DNA of 64,000 nt from Betaproteobacteria bacterium (GTDB lineage Bacteria > Pseudomonadota > Gammaproteobacteria > Burkholderiales > Casimicrobiaceae). Location: NCBI GenBank assembly GCA_016861105.1, contig BOKS01000003.1, positions 124,001 through 188,000 of the forward strand. Direction: 5' to 3'. Under the pieces are notes generated by a model, which did no database searches, was not told the origin of the DNA, and worked only from the letters and a program-made list of their open reading frames with translations. Below are positions 42,660 to 53,482 of this stretch, piece by piece. How positions within the stretch are numbered: position 1 is the first letter of the stretch; each line of letters begins with the position of its first letter. The translations under genes were made by a program, and so were the position numbers.

Positions 42660-43526
42660 TCAGCGGGTCGGCCGGCGCTCGAAGCCGGCGAGCCCGGCGT
42701 CGGGCGCAACCTCGTGCACTTCGACGCCGTCCACGCGGGCGGCCGGCGGGCCGCGGCGCGCCCAGTCGACGACGCGCTCGAGCGCGTCCGGCGCGCCCTG
42801 CACCAGCGCTTCCACGGTGTCGTCCGCGCGATTGCGCACCCAGCCGGCAAGGCCGTGAAGCCGCGCCTGCGCCACCAGGCCCTCGCGGAATCCCACGCCC
42901 TGCACGCGGCCGCGGATGCGCAGCACGCGTGCGCGCGGTGCGCGCGCGGCACGGCGCCGCTCCAGGTGGCAGAGGGCGGCGACCGTCTTCACATCCGTGA
43001 TCGTCCCGGCGTCCAGCATCGCCAGCACGTCGTCGTAGCGCAGCGACGCGACGTCGAGGAACTCGCCGGGATCGAGCGCCGCGCCGACGTGCGTCAGGTC
43101 CTCGGCGAGCCACAGGTCGATCACCTCGGTCGAGTACGACAGCACCGTGTGCACCGCCCCGAGGCGCGTCCACGCCCGCGCCTCGTAGCCCGCCTCCTCG
43201 CGCAGCTCGCGCTTCGCGGTCGCGAGCGGCGTCTCGCCCGGATCGAGCTTGCCGGCCGGGAACTCGACGAAGACGCGGTTGCTCGGGTAGCGGAACTGGC
43301 GCACGACGACCAGCGTGGCCTCGTCCGGCATCGGCACGACGAGCACGGCCCCCGGGTGCACGATGTATTCGCGCGTCGCGATGCCGCCGTCCGGCAGCCG
43401 GACGCGGTCGCGCCGCACGTCGAGCAGGCGGCCGGCGAACACCTGCTCGCCGTCGATGCGCTCCTCGACGAGATGCATGTCCTCCGCGCGCACCTCGCGT
43501 GGCGGGCGCGGGTCGTCAGACGCCAT
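42660..43526 (-). CDS. ADP-ribose pyrophosphatase (NUDIX) fused to acylphosphatase
   Basis: 288 residues. Residues about 20-195 are a NUDIX hydrolase of the ADP-ribose pyrophosphatase group, with the complete Nudix box at 92-115 (G-x5-E-x7-R-E-L-R-E-E-A-G). Residues about 199-288 are a complete acylphosphatase: [12 protein letters not shown] with catalytic Arg214, and [14 protein letters not shown] with Asn232. The two domains are usually separate proteins. The fusion is in frame through an Arg/Ala linker ([15 protein letters not shown]), with no sign of frameshift. It overlaps hemF by 11 bp. The first activity removes ADP-ribose; the second hydrolyses acyl phosphates. Why they are joined is unknown. 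Confidence 0.92.
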   Translation of the reverse strand: MASDDPRPPREVRAEDMHLVEERIDGEQVFAGRLLDVRRDRVRLPDGGIATREYIVHPGAVLVVPMPDEATLVVVRQFRYPSNRVFVEFPAGKLDPGETPLATAKRELREEAGYEARAWTRLGAVHTVLSYSTEVIDLWLAEDLTHVGAALDPGEFLDVASLRYDDVLAMLDAGTITDVKTVAALCHLERRRAARAPRARVLRIRGRVQGVGFREGLVAQARLHGLAGWVRNRADDTVEALVQGAPDALERVVDWARRGPPAARVDGVEVHEVAPDAGLAGFERRPTR

Positions 43527-44421
43527 CGGCCCAGTCGCGAGGCACCAGGAACTCGCGGTAGAGCCGCTCCTCGGCCGAGCCCGGCGCGGGCTTCCAGTCG
43601 TAGCGCCACTTCACGAGCGGCGGCAGCGACATCAGGATCGCCTCGGTGCGGCCGTTGCTCTGCAGGCCGAACAGCGTGCCCCGGTCCCACACGAGGTTGA
43701 ACTCGACGTAGCGTCCGCGACGGTAGCACTGGAAGTCGCGCTCCCGCTCGCCGTAGGGCGTGTCCTTCCGGCGCTGCACGATCGGCGCGTACGCGGGCAC
43801 GAAGCGCTCGCCGACCGCGCGCACCAGCGCGAAGCAGCGCTCGAAGCCGCCCTCGCTGAGGTCGTCGAAGAAGATGCCGCCGACGCCGCGCGGCTCGCGG
43901 CGGTGCCGGAGATAGAAGTACTCGTCGCACCAGCGCTTGTACTTCGTGTGGAGGCCCGCGCCGAAGGGCGCGAGCGCGTCGCGGCAGGCGCGATGGAAGT
44001 GGACCGCATCCTCCTCGAAGCCGTAGTAGGGCGTCAGGTCCATGCCGCCGCCGAACCACCACACCGGCTCGGCGCCGTCCTTCTTCGCCGCGAACATGCG
44101 CACGTTGAGGTGCACGGTGGGCACGTAGGGATTGCGCGGGTGCAGCACCAGCGACACGCCCATCGCCTCCCACGCGCGTCCGGACAGCTCGGGACGCGAG
44201 GCCGTGGCCGACGGCGGCAACCGCTCGCCGCGCACGTCGGAAAAGCCCACGCCCGCGCGCTCGAACACCGCCCCGTCCTCGAGCAGGCACGAGACGCCGC
44301 CGCCGCCCTCGGGTCGCGTCCACTCGTCGCGGCGGAACCCCCCGCCGTCGAGACCGGAGAGCGCGTCGACGATCGACGCCTGCAGCGACGCGAACCAGCG
44401 GCGGGGGACGTCGAGGTCCAT
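43516..44421 (-). CDS. hemF: Oxygen-dependent coproporphyrinogen III oxidase
   Basis: Converts coproporphyrinogen III to protoporphyrinogen IX with O2. 301 residues (E. coli 299). Segments: [122 protein letters not shown]. Downstream of purD in the same direction, as in many Betaproteobacteria, and overlapping the NUDIX-acylphosphatase gene. It points to aerobic growth. Confidence 0.97.
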   Translation of the reverse strand: MDLDVPRRWFASLQASIVDALSGLDGGGFRRDEWTRPEGGGGVSCLLEDGAVFERAGVGFSDVRGERLPPSATASRPELSGRAWEAMGVSLVLHPRNPYVPTVHLNVRMFAAKKDGAEPVWWFGGGMDLTPYYGFEEDAVHFHRACRDALAPFGAGLHTKYKRWCDEYFYLRHRREPRGVGGIFFDDLSEGGFERCFALVRAVGERFVPAYAPIVQRRKDTPYGERERDFQCYRRGRYVEFNLVWDRGTLFGLQSNGRTEAILMSLPPLVKWRYDWKPAPGSAEERLYREFLVPRDWADGV

Positions 44422-44513
44422 GCGGAGGTCGTCGGGAGGGGACGGAGGCCTGCGCGCAGCGACCGGCGCGCGCACGTCAATGGTACCGCGGCGCGCGGCG
44501 CCGGCCGCGGCGC

Positions 44514-45797
44514 CTACTTGCGCCCGAGCGCGCGGTGCCCGATGTCCGTGCGGAACTGCATGCCGGCGAAGCGGATGTCGGCGATCGCGGCGTAGGCCGC
44601 CCGCTGCGCGAGCTTCACCGAGTCGCCGAGCGCCGTGACGCACAGCACGCGCCCGCCGCTGGTGACGACCGCGTCCCCCTGCAGCGACGTCCCGGCGTGG
44701 AACACGACGACGTCGGGATGGCGCGCCGGCGTCACGCGCTCCAGCCCCGCGACCGCGTCCCCCTTGCGGGGAGCGTCGGGATAGCCGTGCGCCGCGAGCA
44801 CTATGCCGAGCGCCGCCCGGCGGTCCCACTCGGCCTCGACGCGATCGAGGGTGCCGTCGACCGCGTGCTCCAGCAGGTCGACGAGGTCGCTGCGCAGCCG
44901 CGCGAGGATCGGCTGCGTCTCCGGGTCGCCCAGCCGGCAGTTGAACTCCAGCACCTTCGGCGCGCCCTTCGCGTCGATCATCACGCCGGCGTAGAGGAAT
45001 CCGGTGTAGCGGATGCCGTCCGCGGCCATCCCCTGCACGGCGGGCACGATCACCTCGCGCATCAGCCGTGCGTGCAGCGCCGGCGTCACGACCGGCGCCG
45101 GCGAGTACGCGCCCATGCCGCCGGTGTTCGGCCCGCGGTCGCCGTCGTGCAGGCGCTTGTGGTCCTGCGACGAGGCGAGCGGCAGCACGTTGCGTCCGTC
45201 GACCATCACGATGAAGCTCGCTTCCTCGCCCGCGAGGCACTCCTCGATCACCACGCGCGCGCCGGCGTCGCCCATCGCGTTGTCGACGAGCATCGCGTCC
45301 ACCGCCGCGTGCGCCTCGGCGGCCGTCGCGGCGACCACCACGCCCTTGCCCGCGGCGAGGCCGTCGGCCTTGACGACGATCGGCGCGCCGTGCCGGTCGA
45401 CGTGGGCGTGCGCCTGCGCCGCATCGGAGAACGTGGCGTAGCGCGCGGTCGGGATGCCGTGGCGCGTCATGAACGCCTTGGCGAAGTCCTTGGAGCTCTC
45501 GAGCTGCGCGGCCTCGCGCGTCGGGCCGAAGATGGCGAGCCCGGCGTCGCGGAAGGCGTCGACGATTCCCGCCGCCAGCGGGCCCTCCGGGCCGACGACC
45601 GTGAGCCCGACGTCGCGCTCCCGCGCGAACGCGACCAGGTCCGCGATCGACGTCAGCGGGACGTTCGCGATGCCCTCGGCCAGCGCGGTGCCGGCGTTGC
45701 CCGGCGCCACGTACACCTTCGCGGCGCGGGGGCTCTGCGCGAGCTTCCAGGCGAGCGCGTGCTCGCGACCGCCGCTGCCGACGACGAGGATGTTCAT
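44514..45797 (-). CDS. purD: Phosphoribosylamine-glycine ligase (GAR synthetase)
   Basis: Second step of purine synthesis; ATP-grasp enzyme. 427 residues (E. coli 429). [23 protein letters not shown] is the N-terminal signature. [42 protein letters not shown], the ATP-grasp core [17 protein letters not shown] and [14 protein letters not shown] follow. In E. coli it is directly after purH; here 240 bp lie between, holding only a doubtful 75-codon frame. Confidence 0.97.
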   Translation of the reverse strand: MNILVVGSGGREHALAWKLAQSPRAAKVYVAPGNAGTALAEGIANVPLTSIADLVAFARERDVGLTVVGPEGPLAAGIVDAFRDAGLAIFGPTREAAQLESSKDFAKAFMTRHGIPTARYATFSDAAQAHAHVDRHGAPIVVKADGLAAGKGVVVAATAAEAHAAVDAMLVDNAMGDAGARVVIEECLAGEEASFIVMVDGRNVLPLASSQDHKRLHDGDRGPNTGGMGAYSPAPVVTPALHARLMREVIVPAVQGMAADGIRYTGFLYAGVMIDAKGAPKVLEFNCRLGDPETQPILARLRSDLVDLLEHAVDGTLDRVEAEWDRRAALGIVLAAHGYPDAPRKGDAVAGLERVTPARHPDVVVFHAGTSLQGDAVVTSGGRVLCVTALGDSVKLAQRAAYAAIADIRFAGMQFRTDIGHRALGRK

Positions 45798-46021
45798 TCG
45801 ATGACCTTGTCTGCGCGCGAGCGGACCGCCGGCGCGAGGGCGAGCCCCAGAGCCGTCGCCGCGCCGGCGTTGACGACGAACTCGGACATCGCCGGTTGCT
45901 CGACAGGCAGGTCGCCGGGCTTGGCGCCGCGCCCTGACCGTGGACGCGCCTGCGCTGCTCCGCCCGTGGCCACCAGTGCGCCGACAACGGTCAACGCGCG
46001 TCTGCGGCCGAGCAGCGTCAC
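45794..46021 (-). CDS. Doubtful small ORF between purH and purD
   Basis: 75 residues from a GTG at 46021; its stop overlaps the purD ATG by four bases (ATGA). N-terminal [21 protein letters not shown] resembles a Tat/Sec signal peptide; the rest ([38 protein letters not shown]) has no recognised domain. The overlap and signal-like start argue for a gene. The extreme GC content, which gives open frames everywhere in this window, argues against. No good Shine-Dalgarno. Confidence 0.3.
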   Translation of the reverse strand: MTLLGRRRALTVVGALVATGGAAQARPRSGRGAKPGDLPVEQPAMSEFVVNAGAATALGLALAPAVRSRADKVIE

Positions 46022-46037
46022 CTTGGCGCCCGAAGTC

Positions 46038-47651
46038 TCAGTGCCGGAAGTGCCGCACGCCGGTGAACACCATCGCGACGCCGCGCTCGTCCGCGGCCGC
46101 GATCACCTCCGCGTCGCGCACGCTGCCGCCCGGCTGGATCACCGCGACCGCGCCGTTGTCCGCGACGACGTCGAGCCCGTCGCGGAACGGGAAGAACGCG
46201 TCCGAGGCGACCACCGAGCCGGCGAGCGCCAGCCCCGCGTGCTGCGCCTTGATCGCCGCGATGCGCGTGGAGTCCACGCGGCTCATCTGGCCGGCGCCGA
46301 TCCCCAGCGTCCGCCCGCCCCCGCAGAACACGATGGCGTTCGACTTCACGAACTTCGCCACGCGCCAGGCGAACAGCAGGTCGGCCACCTGGTCGGGCGT
46401 GGGGGCGCGCTTCGTCACCACCTCGAGATCCTCCGCGCTCACCGCGCGCGTGTCCGCGGTCTGGACGAGCAGGCCTCCGCCGACGCGCTTGAAGTCCAGC
46501 GCCAAACGAGGGTCAGACTCGCATTTCCCTTCCGGAAATGCGAGTCTGACCCTCGTTTCGGGGGGGAGCGCGACCTCGAGCACGCGCACGTTCCTCTTGC
46601 GCTCGGCCACCGCGAGCGCGCCGGGCGCGTACGCCGGCGCCATCAGCACCTCGACGAACTGGGCGGCGACCGCCTCCAGCGTCGGCGCGTCCACCTCGCG
46701 GTTGAACGCGATGATCCCGCCGAACGCCGACGCGGGATCCGTCGCGAACGCCTTGCGGTACGCGTCGAGCGGCGTGGGCGCGATGGCCACGCCGCAGGGG
46801 TTGGCGTGCTTGACGATCACACACGCCGGCGCGTCAAACGCCTTGACGCACTCCCACGCGGCGTCGGCGTCCGCGATGTTGTTGTACGAGAGCTCCTTGC
46901 CCTGCAGCTGGCGGAACGTGGCGATCGACCCGGGCGCGGGCTGCTCGTCGCGGTAGAACGCGGCGCGCTGGTGCGGATTCTCGCCGTAGCGCAGCGGCTG
47001 CAGCAGCTCGCCGGCGTAGCGCAGCGACGCCGGGAAGCCGGTCTGCCGCCCGTCGGGGCCGCGTGCCGTCAGCCAGTTGGCGATCGCGCCGTCGTAGGCC
47101 GCCGTGTGCGCGAACGCCTTCCGCGCGAGGCGGAAGCGCGTCGCCTCGCCGAGCGCGCCGCCGTTGGCCGCGAGTTCGTCGAGCAGCGCGGCGTAGTCCG
47201 CGGGGTCGACGACGACGCCCACGTGCGCCCAGTTCTTCGCCGCGGAGCGCACCATCGCCGGTCCGCCGATGTCGATGTTCTCGATCACGTCCTCCAGCGT
47301 GCAGCCGGGCCTGGCGACCGTCTCGCGGAACGGATAGAGGTTGACGACGACGAGGTCGATCGTCGGGATGCCCGCACGCGCGAGCGCCTCGCGGTGCGCC
47401 GCAACGTCGCGGCGCGCGAGGATGCCGCCGTGCACCTTCGGGTGCAGCGTCTTGACGCGCCCGTCGAGCATCTCGGGAAAGCCCGTGTAGCGGCCGACGT
47501 CGGTCACCGCGAGCCCGGCGTCGGCGAGGGCCTTCGCGGTGCCGCCGGTCGACAGCAGCGCGACGCCGCGCGCGGCGAGGCCGCGCGCGAAGTCGACCAG
47601 CCCGGTCTTGTCGGACACCGACAGCAGCGCCTGCGCAATCGTCCCGCTCAT
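46038..47651 (-). CDS. purH: AICAR transformylase/IMP cyclohydrolase carrying an in-frame palindromic insert
   Basis: Bifunctional last two steps of IMP synthesis. 537 residues (E. coli 529). N-terminal cyclohydrolase: [64 protein letters not shown]-terminal transformylase: [113 protein letters not shown]. Between [10 protein letters not shown] and [11 protein letters not shown], residues about 365-383 are encoded by a 55-bp perfect hairpin repeat (46504-46558) that also occurs in an intergenic region at 62.2 kb. The frame stays open, so the enzyme carries roughly 15-19 extra residues, probably in a surface loop. Confidence 0.95.
   Translation of the reverse strand: MSGTIAQALLSVSDKTGLVDFARGLAARGVALLSTGGTAKALADAGLAVTDVGRYTGFPEMLDGRVKTLHPKVHGGILARRDVAAHREALARAGIPTIDLVVVNLYPFRETVARPGCTLEDVIENIDIGGPAMVRSAAKNWAHVGVVVDPADYAALLDELAANGGALGEATRFRLARKAFAHTAAYDGAIANWLTARGPDGRQTGFPASLRYAGELLQPLRYGENPHQRAAFYRDEQPAPGSIATFRQLQGKELSYNNIADADAAWECVKAFDAPACVIVKHANPCGVAIAPTPLDAYRKAFATDPASAFGGIIAFNREVDAPTLEAVAAQFVEVLMAPAYAPGALAVAERKRNVRVLEVALPPETRVRLAFPEGKCESDPRLALDFKRVGGGLLVQTADTRAVSAEDLEVVTKRAPTPDQVADLLFAWRVAKFVKSNAIVFCGGGRTLGIGAGQMSRVDSTRIAAIKAQHAGLALAGSVVASDAFFPFRDGLDVVADNGAVAVIQPGGSVRDAEVIAAADERGVAMVFTGVRHFRH
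46504..46558. repeat. 55-bp REP-like palindrome inside purH
   Basis: Two 25-bp arms (46504-46528 and 46534-46558) are perfect reverse complements around a 5-base loop CTTCC. Core word: GAGGGTCAGACTCGCATTTC. Three further arms of the same element lie at 62199-62351. Here it is translated as part of PurH (minus strand, [20 protein letters not shown]). Confidence 0.95.
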
Positions 47652-47732
47652 CCCCGCCGTGCCCCTCTGCCCGCGGACGCGCCGCAGCCCCCGTCGCCGT
47701 GCCGCAGGCCGCGGCCGGCCCCGCCGCCGCCT

Positions 47733-47987
47733 TCAGATCAGGTCGTACTTGGCGAGCTTGTTGCGCAACGTGTTGCGATTGACGCCCAGCATGTCCGCCG
47801 CCTGCGTCTGGTTGCCGTTCGCACGCTCCATGACGCTCTTCAGCAGCGCCCGCTCGGCGTGGCCGATCACCATCTCGTAGACGCCGCTCGCCGACTCGCC
47901 GTCGAGCTTGCGGAAGTACTCGTCGAGCGAGCGCTCGATGCTGCGCCCGATCTCGTTGCTGCCGTTCAGCCTGTTGGACTGCTTCAC
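47733..47987 (-). CDS. fis: Fis-family nucleoid-associated DNA-binding protein
   Basis: 84 residues from a GTG at 47987 that overlaps the dusB stop by four bases (GTGA), the coupled dusB-fis arrangement of E. coli. The C-terminal helix-turn-helix SVMERANGNQTQAADMLGVNRNTLRNKLAKYDLI is unmistakable. The N terminus (KQSNRLNGSNEIGRSIERSLDEYFRKLDGESASGVYEMVIGHAE) is shorter than E. coli Fis (98 residues), as is normal in Betaproteobacteria. It bends DNA and controls growth-rate-linked genes. Confidence 0.96.
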   Translation of the reverse strand: MKQSNRLNGSNEIGRSIERSLDEYFRKLDGESASGVYEMVIGHAERALLKSVMERANGNQTQAADMLGVNRNTLRNKLAKYDLI

Positions 47988-49081
47988 GCGGCCAGGGCCT
48001 CCCCACCCCACGGCGTCGCCGCCTCCTGCGTCGTTGGCTTGGCGCTCCGCGCACCGGCCGGCATCGTGTGGACGACGCCGCCCGCCGCGCGCGCGACGAC
48101 CAGTCGCTCGCCCAGGTCCGCGAGCCGGTCGAAGCAGCGGCGGACCGCGGCGATCTGCGCCGTCGTCGTCTCCGCCGCGTTGAACTCGTGCCGCGCGTCC
48201 CCGGCGCCCGCGAGGTCGCGCGTGTACCAGCCGAGGTGCTTGCGCGCGATGCGCACGCCGGCCTCCTCGCCGTGGAACGCGTAGTGGTCGTCGAGGTGCG
48301 CCAGGATCCAGCCGAGCGCCTCGGCCACCGTCGGCGGCGGCAGTTCCTCGCCGGTCGCGAGGAAGTGCGCGATCTCGCGGAAGATCCACGGCCGGCCCTG
48401 CGCCGCCCTGCCGACCATGATCGCGTCGGCGCGCGTGGCCGCCAGCACGTCGCGCGCCTTGTGCGGCGAGTCGATGTCGCCGTTGGCGACGACCGGAATC
48501 GACACGGCCCGCTTGACCTGCGCGATCGCCGCGTAGTCGACGGGACCGACGAACATGCAGGCGCGGCTGCGGCCGTGGACGGTCAGCGCCGCGATCCCGG
48601 CCTCCTCCGCGATGCGCGCGATGCGCGTCGCATTGGGGCGTACGCGATCCGGGCCGGTCCGGATCTTGAGGGTCACCGGCACGTCGACCGCGGCGACGAC
48701 CGCGGCGAGGATGCGCGCGACCAGCGGCTCGTCGGAGAGGAGCGCGGAGCCCGCGGCGGCGTTGCAGACCTTCTTCGCCGGGCAGCCCATGTTGATGTCG
48801 ATGATCGCCGCGCCGCGCGCGACGTTGTGGCGCGCGGCCTCCGCCATCGCGGCCGGATCCGCGCCGGCGATCTGCACGGCGACGGGCGCCGGCTCGCCCG
48901 CGTGGTCCATGCGCCGCCGCGACTTGTCCGTGCCCCACAGCTTCGCGTTCGACGTCACCATCTCCGAGACCGCATAGCCCGCTCCGAGCCGCCGGCAGAG
49001 CTGCCGGAACGGCCGGTCGGTCACGCCGGCCATCGGTGCGACGGCGAGCGCGTTGCGGAGTTCGTGGGGACCGATGCGCAC
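47984..49081 (-). CDS. dusB: tRNA-dihydrouridine synthase B
   Basis: FMN enzyme that reduces uridine to dihydrouridine in the tRNA D-loop. 365 residues (E. coli 321). LAVAPMAGVTDRPFRQLCRRLGAGYAVSEMVTS, PVAVQIAGADPAAMAEAAR, IDINMGCPAKKVCNAAAGSALL with the catalytic Cys, LTVHGRSRACMFVGPVDYAAIA and ADAIMVGRAAQGRPWIF. The extra length is a C-terminal tail (RAAGGVVHTMPAGARSAKPTTQEAATPWGGEALAA). Promoter-distal gene is fis; a TATAAT box lies about 39 bases upstream of the ATG. Confidence 0.95.
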   Translation of the reverse strand: MRIGPHELRNALAVAPMAGVTDRPFRQLCRRLGAGYAVSEMVTSNAKLWGTDKSRRRMDHAGEPAPVAVQIAGADPAAMAEAARHNVARGAAIIDINMGCPAKKVCNAAAGSALLSDEPLVARILAAVVAAVDVPVTLKIRTGPDRVRPNATRIARIAEEAGIAALTVHGRSRACMFVGPVDYAAIAQVKRAVSIPVVANGDIDSPHKARDVLAATRADAIMVGRAAQGRPWIFREIAHFLATGEELPPPTVAEALGWILAHLDDHYAFHGEEAGVRIARKHLGWYTRDLAGAGDARHEFNAAETTTAQIAAVRRCFDRLADLGERLVVARAAGGVVHTMPAGARSAKPTTQEAATPWGGEALAA

Positions 49082-49119
49082 GGGACGCGGGATCGATGCG
49101 GACGATGCGAGGGGAGCGG

Positions 49120-49125
49120 ATTATA
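49120..49125 (-). promoter_or_regulatory. -10 box (TATAAT) of the dusB-fis promoter
   Basis: The minus strand reads GCTATAATCCGCTCCCC: a perfect -10 followed by a GC-rich discriminator, a feature of growth-rate-controlled promoters. Upstream is a run of alternating CG/CA dinucleotides including the 14-bp palindrome GCGCACGCGTGCGC (49152-49165). The -35 is weak. Confidence 0.6.
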
Positions 49126-49287
49126 GCCGCAATTCGCGCGCGAAGAGCCACGCGCACGCGTGCGCTTGTCGCGCGTCAAGCCGCGCGCGCGACGCGCCTT
49201 CGCGTCGCGGCGAAGTGAACGCTCGGACGAGCGCGCAGGCACGCTCGATGCATCGCTGACGCTGTGCGTCCGCGAAGCGCCCGCGCG

Positions 49288-50439
49288 TCAGCGCAGGCCG
49301 AACATCATCGCCTGGGCGAACGCGCGCTTCGCCGGCGGGAAGACGTCGAGCAGCGCGAGTCCGACGCCGCGCGAGAGCCGCAGGAGCGGCAGGTCGGCGC
49401 CGAACACGCCGACGAGCCCGTGCGTGAACGCGATGCCGGACAGGCGGTCGGCACGGCGACGCGCCGCGTAGCGCGCGAGCATCGCCGGCTCGCCGAGCGA
49501 CGCCGGCCCGGCGTCGAGGATCGCCTGCGCGAGTTCCCAGGCGTCGCGCAGGCCGAGATTGAAGCCCTGGCCCGCCACCGGGTGCAATTGCTGCGCTGCG
49601 TTGCCGACGACGGCGACGCGAGGCGCGGTGAGCGGCCGCGCGCGCTCGAGCGCGAGCGGGAACGCGCGCCGGGCACCGGCGCGGACGAATCCGGTGACGC
49701 GGGAGCCGAACGCATGGGCGAGTTGTGCCAGGAACGCGGCTTCGTCGAGCGCCAGCAGCGGCGCCGTGCGCTCCGGCGGGAGCGTCCACACGAGACCGTA
49801 GTGGTCGCGCTCGGGCAGCAGCGCGATCGGCCCCGCCGGCGTGAAGCGCTCGTAGGCGACGCCGCGATGCGGCGTGTCGCGCCACACCGGCGCGACGAGG
49901 GCGTTCTGCCGGTAGTCGTGGCGCTCGCGCGCGATGCCGGCCACCGCGGCGCCGGCGCCGTCGGCGACCGCGACCACGCGCGCCTCCACCGGCTCGGCAT
50001 CGCCTGCGACGACGATGCGGGCCTGCGCCGCGCCGCCGTCGACCGAGGCCACGCTCGCGCCGAAGCGGACGGGCACGCCGGCGGCGACCAGCGCGTCGTC
50101 GAGCGCGCGCTGCAGCGCGACGTAGGACACGACGTGGCCCAGCGCCTCGACGCCGTGCTCGCGCGCGCGCAACCGCGTCACGCCGAAGCCGCCGGCCTGC
50201 GAGACGTCGATCTCGGCGATCGCCGTCACCGCGCCGTCGACCGCCGCCAGCCGCGGCCACACGCCGACCCGTTCGAGGATCAGGCGCGAGCCGTGCGCGA
50301 GCGCGATCGAGCGGTCGCCGCGCAGCGTCTCGTGCGGCGGCCTCGCGTCCAGCGCGAGGACGTCGAGGCCCTGACCGGCGAGCGCGAGCGCGAGCGTCGC
50401 GCCGACGGGGCCGGCCCCGACGATCGCGACGTCATGCAT
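49288..50439 (-). CDS. UbiH/UbiF/Coq6-family FAD-dependent hydroxylase
   Basis: 383 residues. Dinucleotide-binding start VAIVGAGPVGATLALALAGQGLDVLALDARP; middle VAVADGAGAAVA; C-terminal FAD motif VAVVGNAAQQLHPVAGQGFNLGLRDAWELAQAI, which defines the ubiquinone hydroxylase group. It probably hydroxylates the ubiquinone ring. Which position cannot be told from sequence alone. The pepP-ubi order is common in proteobacteria and supports the ubiquinone role over other aromatic hydroxylases. 206 bp of GC-rich, gene-free sequence separates it from dusB. Confidence 0.9.
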   Translation of the reverse strand: MHDVAIVGAGPVGATLALALAGQGLDVLALDARPPHETLRGDRSIALAHGSRLILERVGVWPRLAAVDGAVTAIAEIDVSQAGGFGVTRLRAREHGVEALGHVVSYVALQRALDDALVAAGVPVRFGASVASVDGGAAQARIVVAGDAEPVEARVVAVADGAGAAVAGIARERHDYRQNALVAPVWRDTPHRGVAYERFTPAGPIALLPERDHYGLVWTLPPERTAPLLALDEAAFLAQLAHAFGSRVTGFVRAGARRAFPLALERARPLTAPRVAVVGNAAQQLHPVAGQGFNLGLRDAWELAQAILDAGPASLGEPAMLARYAARRRADRLSGIAFTHGLVGVFGADLPLLRLSRGVGLALLDVFPPAKRAFAQAMMFGLR

Positions 50440-50601
50440 GACGGCGAGGGCGGCAGGGGAACACGCGGGGCGAGCGGCGAGGGGCGAGGGACGCGCGTGC
50501 TGCCGGTCGTGCGGCCACCGTTGCGCGTCGCGTCGTCCGCGTCGCGCCGACGACGCACTGCAGGCGATCTTCCCGCCCGCCCCGGACCCCCCGTCCCTTT
50601 C

Positions 50602-51921
<1,320 letters not shown>

Positions 51922-52018
51922 CGCGGGCGGTTCGTCAGGAAGGCCGCGCACGGCGCGGGCGAGAACGCGCGATTATAGGGGCTCGACACGCGCGCGCCCG
52001 CCGGCACCGATGGGCGCG

Positions 52019-53482
52019 TCACCGCGTCGCGGCACGACGCAGCGCGTCGACCTCCGCCCGCAGTGCGGCGATCTCGGCGTCGCGCCGGGCGAGCGCCGCC
52101 TCGAGCTTCGCGTTCAGCCCCTGGATCGCGGCGAGCGCGACGCCGTCGGCATCGACCGCGTCGATGCCGTGCGGCGAGGCTCCGAGCCCGAACGCGGCGT
52201 GGAAGTCCTGTGCCATCGGGCCCATGTGGCGGATCGACGCGTCCTGCGCCTTCCAGTTCCACGTCGCGATCGGCAGCGACACCACGCGCGCCAGGACCGC
52301 TGCCGCGTCGACGCCGACCACGTTGTCCTTGCCGTCGCGGTCGCTGAACGTCGTCCACGTCGGGGAGCCCGGCGCGAGATAGGCACCCGAGTAGGACGGG
52401 TAGCTGCCCCCGGTGATCAGGTAGAAGCCGCCCTTCGCGCGCGCGACGAAGGCGTTCGCCACGCCGCACTGCGTGGGATCGACGGACGAACTGTCCGCGA
52501 ACACGAAGCAGCCGTTGGAGCCGGCCTCGGCGTTGCGTCCGAGCGCGAAGCTGTTGCTGCCGATCGCCTCGCTGCCGGCCCCCATCGCGACGCTGTTGAA
52601 ACCCGTCGCCCGGTTGGCCTGCCCGCCGGGAACCGTCGCGTAGTGGCCGTCGGCCCGGTTGCTCCGACCGCCGGCGACCGTCGACGACTCGCCCGCGGCG
52701 ACGTTCTGCAGGCCGCCGCCGACGCTCGCGTAGTCGCCGCTCGCGAGGTTGTTGCTGCCGCCGGCCACCGTCGCCGTGCTCGCCGTGGCGTCGTTGCCGG
52801 CGCCGCCGCCCACGGCGGCGCTCGAGCCGCTGGCGACGTTGCCCCACCCGCCGGCCACCACCGATTGGCCGCCCGAGGCCACGTTGCCGTGACCGCCCCC
52901 GACCGCGGCCGCCCAGTCGTTCGTCGGATCGCCGTCGTCGCTGCCGGCGCGATTGTCCATGCCGCCGGCGACGGTCGCGTAGTGGTCGTGAGCGCGATTG
53001 GGCTGCTCCAGGTTGAGCCACGGGTCCGCGCCCGGTGCCGCGCCGCCGCCGCCGATCACCGCCCCGCGGACGGACGGGTTCGCCGCGTTCGCCGGGCTGC
53101 CGCCGATCACGTTCGGGCTCGCGGCGTCGGGCTCGAGCCGGAACGCGCGCAGTCCTCCGGCACGAACCTCGACCGCGTGCGCGTCGGTGGTCCCGAGGAC
53201 CGCCGACGCGCCGAAGGCGTTGCCTCCCTGCAGGAACGCATTCTGATGGCCCAGCCGATACATGAACGCCGCCATCTGCAGCCGCGTCACGAAGTCGCCG
53301 GGGCAGTAGAGCGTCGCGGTGCACCCGAGCGTGATGCCGCGGTTCTTCATCCAGGCGACGCTCGTGCAGAAGGGGTCGGCGTCGTCGACGTCCGTGAAGC
53401 CGGCACAGGGCGCGGCGAGCGCCGGCAGGGCGAGGCCGGTGGCGAACAGGGCCACGGCGAGCCGCGGGCGGGCATGGCGCAT
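52019..53482 (-). CDS. YadA-head-like surface protein with SLH-like start and S74 chaperone-type end
   Basis: 487 residues from the ATG at 53482. Signal peptide RPRLAVALFATGLALPALA. Residues about 24-78 are an S-layer-homology-like module with four Cys (GFTDVDDADPFCTSVAWMKNRGITLGC... YCPGDFVTRLQMAAFMYRLG). The middle, about 110-310, is a left-handed beta-roll of repeats S/A-x-V-x-G-G-x-x-N-x-A-x-G, as in trimeric autotransporter heads. The end (FSDRDGKDNVVGVD, WNWKAQDASIRHMGPMAQDFHAAFGLG, DADGVALAAIQGLNAKLEAALARRDAEIAALRAEVDALRR) matches intramolecular chaperone (peptidase S74) modules of phage tail spikes, plus a coiled coil. No beta-barrel anchor is seen. Probably a trimeric exported fibre. 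Confidence 0.85.
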   Translation of the reverse strand: MRHARPRLAVALFATGLALPALAAPCAGFTDVDDADPFCTSVAWMKNRGITLGCTATLYCPGDFVTRLQMAAFMYRLGHQNAFLQGGNAFGASAVLGTTDAHAVEVRAGGLRAFRLEPDAASPNVIGGSPANAANPSVRGAVIGGGGAAPGADPWLNLEQPNRAHDHYATVAGGMDNRAGSDDGDPTNDWAAAVGGGHGNVASGGQSVVAGGWGNVASGSSAAVGGGAGNDATASTATVAGGSNNLASGDYASVGGGLQNVAAGESSTVAGGRSNRADGHYATVPGGQANRATGFNSVAMGAGSEAIGSNSFALGRNAEAGSNGCFVFADSSSVDPTQCGVANAFVARAKGGFYLITGGSYPSYSGAYLAPGSPTWTTFSDRDGKDNVVGVDAAAVLARVVSLPIATWNWKAQDASIRHMGPMAQDFHAAFGLGASPHGIDAVDADGVALAAIQGLNAKLEAALARRDAEIAALRAEVDALRRAATR

